A DNA stretch of 64,000 bases from Lates calcarifer (taxonomy: Eukaryota > Chordata > Actinopteri > Centropomidae). The position numbers and the translations under genes are program-made. The DNA is taken from the NCBI RefSeq assembly GCF_001640805.2, contig NC_066837.1, positions 26,660,789-26,724,788 on the forward strand, given 5' to 3'. The notes beneath the pieces are model-generated. The model saw only the letters and a list, made by a program, of their open reading frames with translations. It ran no database searches and had not been told where the DNA came from. Positions within the stretch are counted from its first letter, which is position 1. Every line of letters begins with the position of its first letter. Below are positions 27,101-34,309 of the stretch, piece after piece.

Positions 27101-28055
27101 AATAAAAAGATGAGTTTCCTCAGGGGCAGCTGTGGATATCAGGTGGCCTTAGGCATCAAAATGTCCAGAAACAGACCTGCTGCAGCTGCCATGTCATTAA
27201 TCTATAAAGAATAAGAGAGGCCCTGATATTGAGCCTTGAGGCACCCCACTAATATCCTTAGGCTCTGACATAGTGCCACAGTCTATGAATGATGATACAA
27301 ACCAAAGGCTGTCGCAACTTCTTGAGATGCCATCTGATTGGATCATAAGCACAAAATGAACAGGAGAGGGCTGTTTTGTGAGTAGTCTCCATGATTGAAC
27401 ATAGGTAACATTTTGACACACGGTTCACCATCACAACTTTCATGTCTGTCTCCTTTATCTTCACAGCATGAGTTTTGGTTTGTTATGAGAGCCATTATTT
27501 GGAGAGAGTAAACCACAGCAGCACTTGGAGGTGGTTCGAGGTGGCAAATACGAGGTGGATTTTTGTGGATCATTTGTGGAGCGTGAGAGGAGATGATAAA
27601 GAAGAGTATTGAAATGATGAGTCCTGAGTAAGGGGTTCTGAAATGTCTCAATGATGTAGATGGAGATGCTGCCTCAGAGACGTTTGCAGAAACACCTGAC
27701 TGTGTCAGATAGTGATTTATGTTGTCAGATTTTGCAGCCTACACAAGGGCTCAGTTTGTTCTGTGTAAAGCCTGCATCAAGGCACTTCATTTTAATTTCT
27801 TCAGAAGAATGTTCAGTGTGTAAGAGCGTTCCTGCTCACCTCAGATCACAGCTTAACAGCTGAAAACAGTTTGTGACAACTCGTTAAATATGGAATCTCT
27901 TTTTCTCTCTTTTTTCTCTCCCTGTCTCTCACTTCCTCTTTCTGTCTCTCTTTCCCTCCACCCATTTTTCCTCTCCTCTTCTGCAGGCTGACTGTCTCTC
28001 CAGAGAATACCTTCGCATACACTTCCCAGCTGCAGATACAGGAATCAAAGAATGA
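110..28055 (+). CDS. endov: Endonuclease V, inosine-specific nuclease (8 coding exons, 256 aa, complete)
   Basis: Joined exons 110-153, 1203-1374, 4843-4977, 6794-6833, 8208-8320, 12654-12722, 12912-13040 and 27987-28055 give one open frame of 256 residues plus TGA. Every junction is GT-AG and keeps phase. The protein matches the vertebrate ENDOV layout end to end: RVGGVDLSF (43-51), TAPYIAGFLAFRE (84-96), VDGNG (121-125), CHLGVL and GVAK (136-151), RGGDSFPL (174-181), VGHKISL (207-213), PEPIRQAD (229-236). Expected catalytic acids D48, E96, D122 and D236 are present, equivalent by my alignment to human D52, E100, D126 and D240; H128 and K151 are also kept. The family cuts the second phosphodiester bond 3' of inosine; the vertebrate enzyme acts mainly on inosine-containing RNA, in cytoplasm and nucleolus. 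Human ENDOV is 282 aa; this copy ends shortly after the nuclease fold. The start at 110 is the only in-frame ATG, with an in-frame TGA at 104-106. Assignment is firm; UTR limits are unknown. Confidence 0.95.
154..1202 (+). other. endov intron 1
   Basis: AT-rich single-copy-looking DNA with a T run near 811-820. I see no gene or recognisable element in it. Confidence 0.85.
1203..1374 (+). CDS. endov: endov coding exon 2 (residues 15-72)
   Basis: Acceptor AG at 1201-1202, donor GTGAGC at 1375; 172 bases. It carries the conserved WQRSPDF block and RVGGVDLSF with the first catalytic aspartate D48, then a beta-strand segment ending YPDLE. It ends on a codon boundary. Confidence 0.95.
1375..4842 (+). 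other. endov intron 2
   Basis: AT-rich DNA. The only structure I can point to is a short AAATA-rich patch (3719-3740) and a stretch at about 3805-3900 with ACTTGGGTCTTAACTCAAG-like wording that resembles, on the opposite strand, the CAAGTC repeat at 59.6-60.4 kb. No exon was found. Confidence 0.85.
3805..3900 (-). repeat. CAAGTC/GACTTG-type repeat fragment
   Basis: GACTTG and CAAGACTT words follow one another and end with GTCCACCTCTG, an arrangement typical of a dispersed teleost repeat made of degenerate CAAGTC units. The larger array at 59,630-60,380 uses the same words on the + strand. Confidence 0.4.
4843..4977 (+). CDS. endov: endov coding exon 3 (residues 73-117)
   Basis: Acceptor AG at 4841-4842, donor GTCAGC at 4978; 135 bases, phase 0 at both ends, so skipping it would keep the frame but remove the catalytic E96. 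It contains the PYIAGF segment (86-91), which corresponds to the strand-separating wedge motif of the family, and the FRE catalytic glutamate. Confidence 0.95.
5277..5660 (+). repeat. TTAA-family interspersed repeat, copy 1 (partial)
   Basis: Starts at TTAA (5277-5280), followed by GTTCAAAATTTTGGGAAATG, the core GAGATGAGAAGAT near 5336 and TTTCCCCCTGCCTCCAGTCT near 5610. Both core blocks recur in the same order at 7.2-7.5 kb and 10.5-10.9 kb. The right end is not clear. Confidence 0.6.
6245..6288. repeat. (CA)22 microsatellite
   Basis: Perfect CA dinucleotide run, preceded by a degenerate CA/CG stretch from about 6223. The minus-strand frame reading CVCVCV through it is an artefact of the repeat. 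Confidence 0.97.
6794..6833 (+). CDS. endov: endov coding exon 4 (residues 118-131, 40-base exon)
   Basis: Acceptor AG at 6792-6793, donor GTAAGT at 6834. Only 40 bases, yet it holds the third catalytic acid D122 in VDGNG and H128. It ends with one base of codon 131. Skipping it would shift the frame. Confidence 0.93.
6834..8207 (+). other. endov intron 4
   Basis: Mostly occupied by a second copy of the TTAA-bounded repeat (about 7190-7978). Nothing else recognised. Confidence 0.85.
7190..7978 (+). repeat. TTAA-family interspersed repeat, copy 2
   Basis: Core ATAAGATGAAAAGATCAATA near 7245, ACAGAGCTGG near 7292 and TCCCTGTTTCCAGTCT near 7495 parallel copy 3. The right end, GTTGAACTGTTCCTTTAA ending at TTAA 7975-7978, is the inverse of the left end of copy 3. 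The left boundary is diffuse. Confidence 0.55.
8208..8320 (+). CDS. endov: endov coding exon 5 (residues 131-168)
   Basis: Acceptor AG at 8206-8207, donor GTGAGA at 8321; 113 bases. The split codon 131 reads GAG (E) where human has G in R-G-F-G. The exon codes CHLGVL, the LPCVGVAK strand with K151, and a variable tail. A second AG at 8208-8209 is not used because it breaks the frame. Confidence 0.93.
8321..12653 (+). other. endov intron 5
   Basis: Holds a TTAA-family repeat copy (10447-11120) and a T/C-rich tract (about 11800-11930). The block at 9690-10075 has balanced base composition and no repeat character and could be conserved non-coding DNA. No exon seen. Confidence 0.85.
10447..11120 (+). 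repeat. TTAA-family interspersed repeat, copy 3 (best-defined ends)
   Basis: Left end TTAAAGGAATGGCTCAGCAT at 10447, right end GGAGCAGTTCATTAA finishing at 11120, partly inverse of each other and both carrying TTAA. Core blocks GAGTGAGATGAGCAGATCGA (about 10499) and TGTTTCCCCCTGCTTCCAGT (about 10877) match copies 1 and 2. It codes for nothing recognisable, so it is probably a non-autonomous DNA element. Confidence 0.6.
12654..12722 (+). CDS. endov: endov coding exon 6 (residues 169-191)
   Basis: Acceptor AG at 12652-12653 and donor GTGTGG at 12723; 69 bases, phase 0 at both ends. Codes IAALQRGGDSFPLTAASGKV and then LGK, matching the RGDSFPL...VLG block of vertebrate ENDOV. Separated from exon 7 by the shortest intron of the gene, 189 bases. 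Confidence 0.93.
12723..12911 (+). other. endov intron 6
   Basis: Short intron, 189 bases, with GTGTGG donor and a TGTTTCTGTCTGTGTGCAG acceptor. Nothing else in it. Confidence 0.9.
12912..13040 (+). CDS. endov: endov coding exon 7 (residues 192-234)
   Basis: Acceptor AG at 12910-12911, donor GTACAT at 13041; 129 bases, phase 0. Codes ALRSSDRSSKPVYVSVGHK, then ISLDTAVRLT, a CC pair and RYRVPEPIRQ. The VGH...SL...A block is a strongly conserved part of the nuclease fold. The frame stays open into the intron for 35 more codons. Confidence 0.95.
13144..13149 (+). promoter_or_regulatory. Possible intronic polyadenylation signal AATAAA
   Basis: The frame of exon 7 continues through 13041-13145 for 35 codons and stops at TAA 13146-13148. 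AATAAA at 13144-13149 overlaps that stop. If used, it would give a 269-residue isoform lacking exon 8. The overlap is plain in the sequence; use of the signal is inference. Confidence 0.3.
14370..14600 (-). mobile_element. Tc1-like DNA transposon relic with one terminal inverted repeat
   Basis: The + strand ends in GTGGTCATAATGTTATGACT then GATCCGTGTA (14571-14600), the terminal repeat of a widespread teleost Tc1-like family. Before it lie GATCTGGGGAGTTTAGAGC-type wording and a short segment around 14500-14527 whose reverse strand matches transposase fragments of that family. Most of the coding region is missing, the left terminal repeat is not found, and a G17 run (14464-14480) sits inside. 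Similar wording may extend left to about 14230. Confidence 0.65.
14464..14480. repeat. G17 homopolymer
   Basis: Seventeen G in a row inside the Tc1-like relic. Length is likely polymorphic or error-prone, and the run can form quadruplex structure. Confidence 0.9.
16350..16899. mobile_element. MITE bounded by TTAA
   Basis: ATTAAAGGGGCAC at 16349-16361 and GTGCCGCTTTAAT at 16888-16900 are inverse copies with one mismatch in 13, and both carry TTAA at the border. The 550-base interior codes for nothing recognisable. TTAA target sites point to a piggyBac-type mechanism, by inference only. Confidence 0.5.
20979..20992. repeat. C14 homopolymer
   Basis: Run of fourteen C. The proline-rich chance frames around it are artefacts. 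Confidence 0.9.
21124..21157. repeat. (TG)17 microsatellite
   Basis: Perfect TG run. Confidence 0.95.
21644..21672. repeat. (CA)n microsatellite
   Basis: About fourteen CA units, about 500 bases after the TG run. Confidence 0.95.
23195..23560 (+). repeat. Teleost interspersed repeat, 'GTTAGCATGCTGATG / AAAGTCATTA' family
   Basis: Contains in order AATGTTAGCATGCTGATG (about 23232), GCTGAGGCTGATGGGACTGG (about 23342), AAAGTATTGGACAAACTGAA (about 23392), CAAAGTCATTATGATTCATC (about 23455) and ACCGACTGACTGACATGG (about 23525). This order is familiar from a very abundant teleost repeat, and fragments recur at 25.7, 43.5 and 48.5 kb. Confidence 0.65.
24489..24534. repeat. (GT)n microsatellite with one interruption
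   Basis: Two TG/GT runs joined by a TTG interruption at about 24511-24513. Confidence 0.95.
25105..25468. mobile_element. TTAA-bounded MITE with about 25-base inverted repeats
   Basis: The left end 25105-25129 (TTAAAATGAGACGATG...) and the inverse of the right end 25444-25468 (TTAAAGTGAGACTATG...) agree at about 22 of 25 bases. Both start with TTAA. The interior has no coding capacity. Fragments of a similar sequence (CATAGTCT near the end, TTAGCCTCYATAAGC inside) recur at about 32.9-33.08 kb. Confidence 0.7.
25645..25790 (+). repeat. Teleost interspersed repeat fragment (same family as 23.2 kb)
   Basis: ACCTGATGATGG, TTACAATCCTGAGGGGAACA, and CATGGTAATCCATCCAGTAG follow in the family order. 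Only the middle part is present. Confidence 0.6.
27125..27420 (-). pseudogene. Non-LTR retrotransposon (L2/CR1/Jockey-like) reverse transcriptase fragment
   Basis: On the minus strand the frame reads SEPKDISGVPQGSISGPLLF, the palm motif of non-LTR reverse transcriptases (usual form VPQGSxLGPLLF). The expected I-N-D-M-A-A-A-A follows at once but in another frame, so a small deletion around 27203-27210 broke it. Upstream residues such as SLWFVSSFID fit the preceding family block. It is a dead fragment with no ends visible. Confidence 0.75.
27987..28055 (+). CDS. endov: endov coding exon 8 with stop codon (residues 235-256)
   Basis: A long pyrimidine tract (about 27897-27984) leads to acceptor AG at 27985-27986. 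The exon codes ADCLSREYLR and a short tail ending IKE, then TGA at 28053-28055. It matches the ADICSREHIR block of human ENDOV and supplies D236. The bases GTAAGTG start at 28057, a near-ideal donor one base after the stop, so the exon may be followed by a 3'UTR intron. Confidence 0.9.
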   Translation, partial: ADCLSREYLRIHFPAADTGIKE

Positions 28056-28426
28056 TGTAAGTGACAAAACATACACCAGACACGTTTGCAATTTAACACA
28101 CCGGTACACACGTTCGCACATAAAATTATTCAAATAACTTGTTTGTGTGCTGCCTTGGCACATGGTGAGAGGAGTGATTTACACAGTCTTAAAATAGGAT
28201 TAAAAACCACAGCAAGTGACTCATGAGGAATTTCCCCAAATCCTAAAGTAAAGTCAAGTTTGTTGGTGGAAAGCCTAATGATTTTCGTGCTATTTAAATT
28301 GAGCAAATTTATTGTAGAGGAGGATAAATACTCTGGTAACTTCATAAAACTGATTGATATGAAAGATTCTTGCAAAATTTGCCTTCTTTCTATCTTCTAT
28401 TTGCAGGGGTACAGGAACAAAGAGAG

Positions 28427-28432
28427 AATAAA
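28427..28432 (+). promoter_or_regulatory. Candidate endov polyadenylation signal AATAAA
   Basis: AATAAA lies 372 bases after the stop codon, and 23 bases after a good acceptor (TTCTATTTGCAG ending 28405). It would serve either an unspliced 3'UTR of about 400 bases or a very short spliced terminal exon. Position supports it; use is not shown. Confidence 0.35.
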
Positions 28433-31400
28433 AGGGAGAGAAGTTTAAATCAAACCCATGAAATTAAACCCATTCATCGGGTCAGATGTGTAGTCTATAT
28501 GGCATGGTGGCATTGTCATTTTTCAGCTTTTTCCCTTGTCAGCAGGGAGGTCAGAGGTCAGGTAAGAGCACCCTTGCAGCTGGTTAGGATTGATAGTTTT
28601 TCTTTAAGATGGGAGCTTGAACTCAGGCTTCCTGTTTCAGTGACAGTACACAGCTCCACTCTACTGCAGAAGAGGTAGAAAGTTTAAGAGTTTAAGAGCC
28701 TTTGACAGGTTCTCTGCATTTTCAGAGGGGTGTGTGGAGGGGGCAGAGGTGAGCCAAGGACGCCCGAGGTTAAGTAGAGACACAGAGGCAGAGAGAGAGA
28801 AGCAACGATGAGGAGAGAAAAAGCCTTTGATCCTGTGATTCTCATCTGAAATAACAGGCAGCGCTGCTCAGTCCAGCCCTACCTTCCTCATTACCGATCA
28901 AAGCACCATTAGCAGAGTCAGATGCTTAGAAAAGTCATCATTCATTCCCCTCCTCCAAAGCAAAGTATTTCTAAATGTGCACAGAAGTGAATATTTGGAA
29001 CCAGTGCAGCTTGCTCATGTGAGCTCACACTCACGTGCATTTACAGTTGTTCACACGCAGGCACAAGAGAGTGTGCGCACACTCACATCCCTCAGTGTAC
29101 CCCACTGGGAAACATAATGGGGTGTCCGTGTTGATCCGCTCAGAACCTCCCTGACGTGGTGAATCCTCTGAACGCACTCCTCTCTTTGATGAGCCTCTCT
29201 ACAAAGAGACTGAGACAGGGAGAGAGGCTTTGTGCTGAGTAGGCAGGGCTGTAGCAGGTTCTTCGAAGCCTTAACCCAGCTTTACCCCCTCAGTCGCTCA
29301 ACAGGCTGCAGGCACATTTGATCAGACATACTGTACATTAGCAGCTCGAGGTAGTGTGCTGCATGCTTCAGGCATGTGTTCCCATCATTTCTCATATTTC
29401 TATTTTATCAGGACAGTTTTAGCAGGACTGTATTCATGTTTTAGCAGTACCTGTTTTAGCAGATAGGCTTGTCAGTCCCAAAACCTACCTAAGATGTATC
29501 ACTTATGTTCAGTGGAAAGTAAGGCCATGGGTCAAAGAAGATCTCATTAGATTTGGTAGTGCCAACAACAGCACTTAATGTTTGGACTTGTAACTCCTGA
29601 GCCCTGCAGCAGATCAGAGTGCTTTTGGTCCTAGTTTAGGTGGTTATATTAACAAGGCACAGTTTGCCAAGTAAGAAGCCAATAATTATGCTCAGATTTT
29701 GCAGTATTACTAGAAAGTTTGCAACAAATTTAGTTTCACATTCTGTATCTTCAGTGCATTTCACTCATACGTAGTATAAGAGCTTCATGTTAAATTTGAA
29801 TCTTCACTACTCAGAGGTCATGACTATGATTGATTTTGAATATTTTATTATTTGGAAGAATGGGAAGGACCAGAAAATATCCAAGTTGGTAGTGTTACTG
29901 CATTATTGTAAGATATACACACATATTGCAAGTCTTGCTAGGAGTGACATCAGATAAATGGAAATTAGAGAAGGTTTCTAAGAAAATGGCTGGCATACAT
30001 CTAGTTGTATTTAATCCTTGGTTTCTTTACTGTAAATCATGAAACTTCCATTAATGTTGTCTTTTGCTTTGGATTTTCCTCATGAGCTCTCAATTTGCAA
30101 CCAGATAAGGATTGTTTGCATGTCCGTGCACTGTAAACTGTCTCTTTTCAGCATAATTTGAAAGAAGACCTTATGTTTTGACACATTCTGAAGACAGGTT
30201 AGTTGCTCTATCAGATACAAGACACATACTCTAGTCAAGGCAGAGTAGGAAGTTTGAAAATCAGCCTTTAGCTTCAAGCTCCACACTATGTTCACCTGCA
30301 GAAAGGCTGAGGGAGCGAGCAGCTCGACAGCAGACCATGGTCTGTGTCCCTGGGTGGCAGAGGAAGAGAAATAGAGTTTCTGTCTCTGTCAAAGAAAGAG
30401 GAGAGAGACATGAAAGACAGAGCAGCAGGAGAGGAGATGAACAGATCTGAACAGAGGGGGGAAACAACAGGGGTGCAGAGGGAGGCAGGAAAAGAGCAAG
30501 AGTGTGGAAAAATCAATAGCTGTGTCAGAGAGAGAAAGAAAGGAGACACGGCAAGAGGATAAAAACTTATCACTGGTTAAAGTGACATGCTGGTTGCCTC
30601 TGGATTTAACTCCTTGTACATGTACTGCTGTTGATTGCTTTTATTGCTGTATGAAAATATGATGTACCTGATACCTGAAATATAGAAAGCCATTTCTTTA
30701 AGTGGTCTGATTTCTACTATATTAAATGCTTTTGCTTTGAGTACTCATTTACACATATTGTCCAGTTAAAAACAACACAAAGTGAGCAACAATTTAACTA
30801 GTGCAAGGACTTCATTCATCACTTCACTGCCCCTTCTCCTCTGTCCTGTCATTTCAGATGGTGTGAAACACCATTTTTCTCTGATCACCTTGAACTGTTT
30901 TTTTTCCTGACAAAGTTTATACTGTCAGAAGAGTCATGATATATTAGGTTTTATGGTTAATTACTTCTATGTGAATTAGCATGGCTAGGTCTAAAACTAA
31001 CCGTTACTTTCATCCTTGGTCTGTGACTTATTTTTTCAGTTAATCATTTTGCCTATAGCATGTGAGCCTAAGGTGCCATCTTTACATAGTGTTTGTCTGA
31101 CCAACAAACCAAAATGAGAAGGCATTCAGTTGACAGTGATATAGCACTGAGAACAGTATCAAATCCTCTCATTTGGCAAGTTTGAACCAACAAATGTTGT
31201 GCTAGAACATATTTTTTCAGACTGAACTGACTGAAACAGTAGAGAAAAACAGACATTCTTAAGGTCATGTTGGCTAAAATAAAGAAGCTTCTCTTCTTTT
31301 TAGTTTGATTTGCAGATTGTTCAACACACATCTCAGCATCACAGCAAGAGAAAACAAAACAACAAAAAACCCAGTAAGAATACCTTATTGAGAAAGTTTT

Positions 31401-32335
31401 CTGTCAATCTCTTGTTGAAAGCAATGATTACTTTTGTCATATAATCATCTTCCGTTGTCAGCACAGCATAGACTTTATATCAGTAAGCTTCTTTTAGACA
31501 GATGTCAAGGTCAATATATATACGAATGAAAAATTCCCCTAGAAAGAAAAGAAATATTTAGAAACAAGAGATTTAATTTTATAACACAATGCAAATGCAG
31601 ATTATATTTTCACTTTATACTTTATACTACTGCTGTAAGGGCGATGCCAGCTATGTATTAGCAAAATATTTCCATAAAAATGATTTGTATTCTGTCTTTT
31701 ATAAAGAACTATCTGTGGCATTTGACCAATAAAATATCAAGAAGAGTTATTTTTTTAAAACGTAATTTTTATGACATTTTTGCTTTTATTTGATTGTGTG
31801 ACACTCTATTGTGACAGGAAGGACAGGGAGAGCAGGGTGCTGATGATGATATGCAAGATCCCAGCTGGAAACAAAAAAAAGCTTTTTTTTAAAAAATGAT
31901 CAATAACTGAGTTATAGTTAGTGTTTACTGTTGCAGATCTTTGAATCCCATTTTAACACTGTAGTCCCAAACTGTCAATAAGCCATCAGGAAACTATTAA
32001 GTTTCAGTTATGGAGATTGTTGCAATCAACTTCATGCTGTTATACAAACTTTACTGCCCTTTTTAAAAACATTTCTAAAATGTCATGGAAAATGTTGTGG
32101 AGGCAGTCGGCCCAGGCTCAGACCAATGAGCTCTGTTGGGAGCAGCCGCTCTCATTAAAAAGTTATAGCAGTACAAGGACACAGCTTTTTTCTGGAGGTA
32201 CTATTCAGCGTCAGTGTTACCTGGAGGACTGAGCTGCAGAGGCAGTCAGTGTTTCATCACCCTTCTCCGCCCCATTCCTCCTCTCAGAAATACCAATTCC
32301 ACTGTATATCACTGACTGTTGGCCTGACATATATT

Positions 32336-32362
32336 TTTTAAACACCATCACCTCACCTTGCT
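32336..32362 (+). repeat. 27-base match to the MITE at 34 kb
   Basis: Identical over 27 bases to 34065-34091 (starts TTTTAAACACCATCACC). The flanking DNA is weakly similar, so this is probably a fragment of the same family as the 33939-34309 element. Confidence 0.6.
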
Positions 32363-33143
32363 TTTGGATTTAATTTATAACTTTATTGACAAATTTGGGC
32401 TCTAATGTGTGACAGTGTGTGTGTGTGTGTGTGGGTGTGTGTGTGTGTGTACATGTTTTTGTCATAGGTCATGTCAGTTTGGACTTCAGATGACTTGTTC
32501 AGTTAAGAATATAATACATTTCCCCAGGGTTTTTAATTGATTTTTTTTTTTTGAACAAAACCCGGTGGGTGTCAGGAGATTTTTTTGTATTGGTCAATAT
32601 CATTTTCATGGGGTTTTCATTTGGTTTTGTTGTTTTATATGTATGTTTTTTATTGTTGCTTTGTGCACACAAATTTATTTTTCCCCCCACCAATGCATCG
32701 TACGAGGCACATAGATGCCACTGCAGTTTTATTCAGCATTATGCAAATTTGATTTGTTATCTGAGTGTGTTCCCATAAACTTTTGGTGAACAGTGGCAAA
32801 ATGAGGCAAATTGGATGATGCTACAAGCTAAAACGTAGTTTAACTTTAGCTCAAGTAGAGAAAAGTCAAAGCCAGAGAATTAATCAGCAGTGTTAGTTAC
32901 AAAGCAAAATTCATCATAAGTTTGCTGTCATTAGCCTCCATAAGCTGCTGGTCATATGAGCACAAGACTCTATTGAACTGAGTAAAGATGCATTTTGCTG
33001 CTTATGTATTCAACTCTTTTTTTGCAAGGGGACAACTGTATTATTTCTCATTTCAAAATTTACATAGTCTTGCTTTGAGGTTAGAGTTCTTCTGTCATAG
33101 TTAAATAGTAAAGTCAAAATAATATCTTGAAGTTTGTTAGATC

Positions 33144-33145
<2 letters not shown>

Positions 33146-33186
<41 letters not shown>
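33146..33186. repeat. (TG)20 microsatellite
   Basis: Perfect TG run just after a diverged copy (about 32880-33080) of the sequence inside the 25105-25468 MITE. Confidence 0.95.
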
Positions 33187-33188
<2 letters not shown>

Positions 33189-33938
33189 TTGAGTGACTGA
33201 GGTGTGTCCCAAAGGACTGTAGCCTCTGGCTGTGTGTATCAGGTGCTCAGCTCAGACTGACCCAGACCACGGAGCAAACAGTTCTGATGCCAACTCTGCT
33301 TCTGAGGGACAATAAATAAAACATGTTAAGGAAGCTCAGGGGCGCAAAGCTTTAATGATATTTTTTCCCTCCATCTGTCTGTCTCAGCTCTTTTTTTTTC
33401 ACTCATACACATACACAGAGAATTCAGAAATCAGTTATGTTGATGCAGAGAGTTAAGATTAACTGACGCTGGAGGGTGTGTGTGTGTATGAGTATGATGC
33501 CCTCTATCTGGCAGTTGATTTACAGCGGTACATACTGACTTCTGTAACTTTGCCTCTTATTTATTGCTATTAAAGCATAATACCAGATTAATTGCTGAGG
33601 TCTGGGAACATGGCAAAATTGCTAAAAAGATGAAGCAAGCAGTCAGATGACAGGCTTTAAAGAAACCTCAGTCCGGCACACAGTCCATACACAGTTTTCA
33701 TGTACAGCTAGGGATTATTATATTTATTTGGGCATATGGTAGTCTGGCTAAACATTTGACAAGTTTACTACCCACCTGGTCATCTGACTGCTTGTGTCAC
33801 TTTCCCTGTTAGACCTCAATGTAGTGTCGCAGTCCCAGAACACTTACTTTGATGTGCACAGTGCTGTCATAACTGGTACAAATGATTACCAAAACTCTAA
33901 AAATAAGTGCTAAGTTGTAACAGAATCAGATTTATCCT

Positions 33939-34309
33939 TTAAAGCTGCACTAATCAGTATTTTTATATCAGTAATGTATAAAATTACAATGTATTATGTG
34001 AAATATGTGAAAATTCTAACTAACTCTGCAGTTCCCTTCAGCTCAGGTGAAGCAGTGTGGCGTCTTTTAAACACCATCACCTCACCTTGCTCCATTTAGT
34101 GCATTGTTTTGGTTTTATAGCCTCCAAATTGTTTAAATGAGACACAGAAAAACTAGGGAGTGGGAGTAGTGGACATAAATTCATCAGCTGGTCAGAAATG
34201 AATGTGTAAATAGGTCAACAGTTTGCTAACATGTTAGCCAAAACAACTTAATATGGCTTGTTGTGGAGTTCTGCAGGCAGGAAGAAAATGCTTAACAATG
34301 CTGCTTTAA
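33939..34309. mobile_element. TTAA-bounded MITE, 371 bases
   Basis: TTAAAGCTGCACT at the left and AATGCTGCTTTAA at the right are imperfect inverses, each including TTAA at the border. No coding capacity. A fragment of similar sequence lies at 32336-32362. Confidence 0.55.

Larger units (their letters stand above)
13041..27986 (+). other. endov intron 7, about 15 kb
   Basis: The largest intron by far. By position: read-through frame and AATAAA at 13041-13149; Tc1-like relic 14370-14600; pyrimidine-rich DNA 15060-15200; TTAA MITE 16350-16899; C14 run 20979-20992; microsatellites 21124-21157, 21644-21672 and 24489-24534; teleost interspersed repeat 23195-23560; TTAA MITE 25105-25468; repeat fragment 25645-25790; LINE reverse-transcriptase fragment 27125-27420. 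Between these I see AT-rich DNA with no exon-like block on either strand. Confidence 0.85.
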
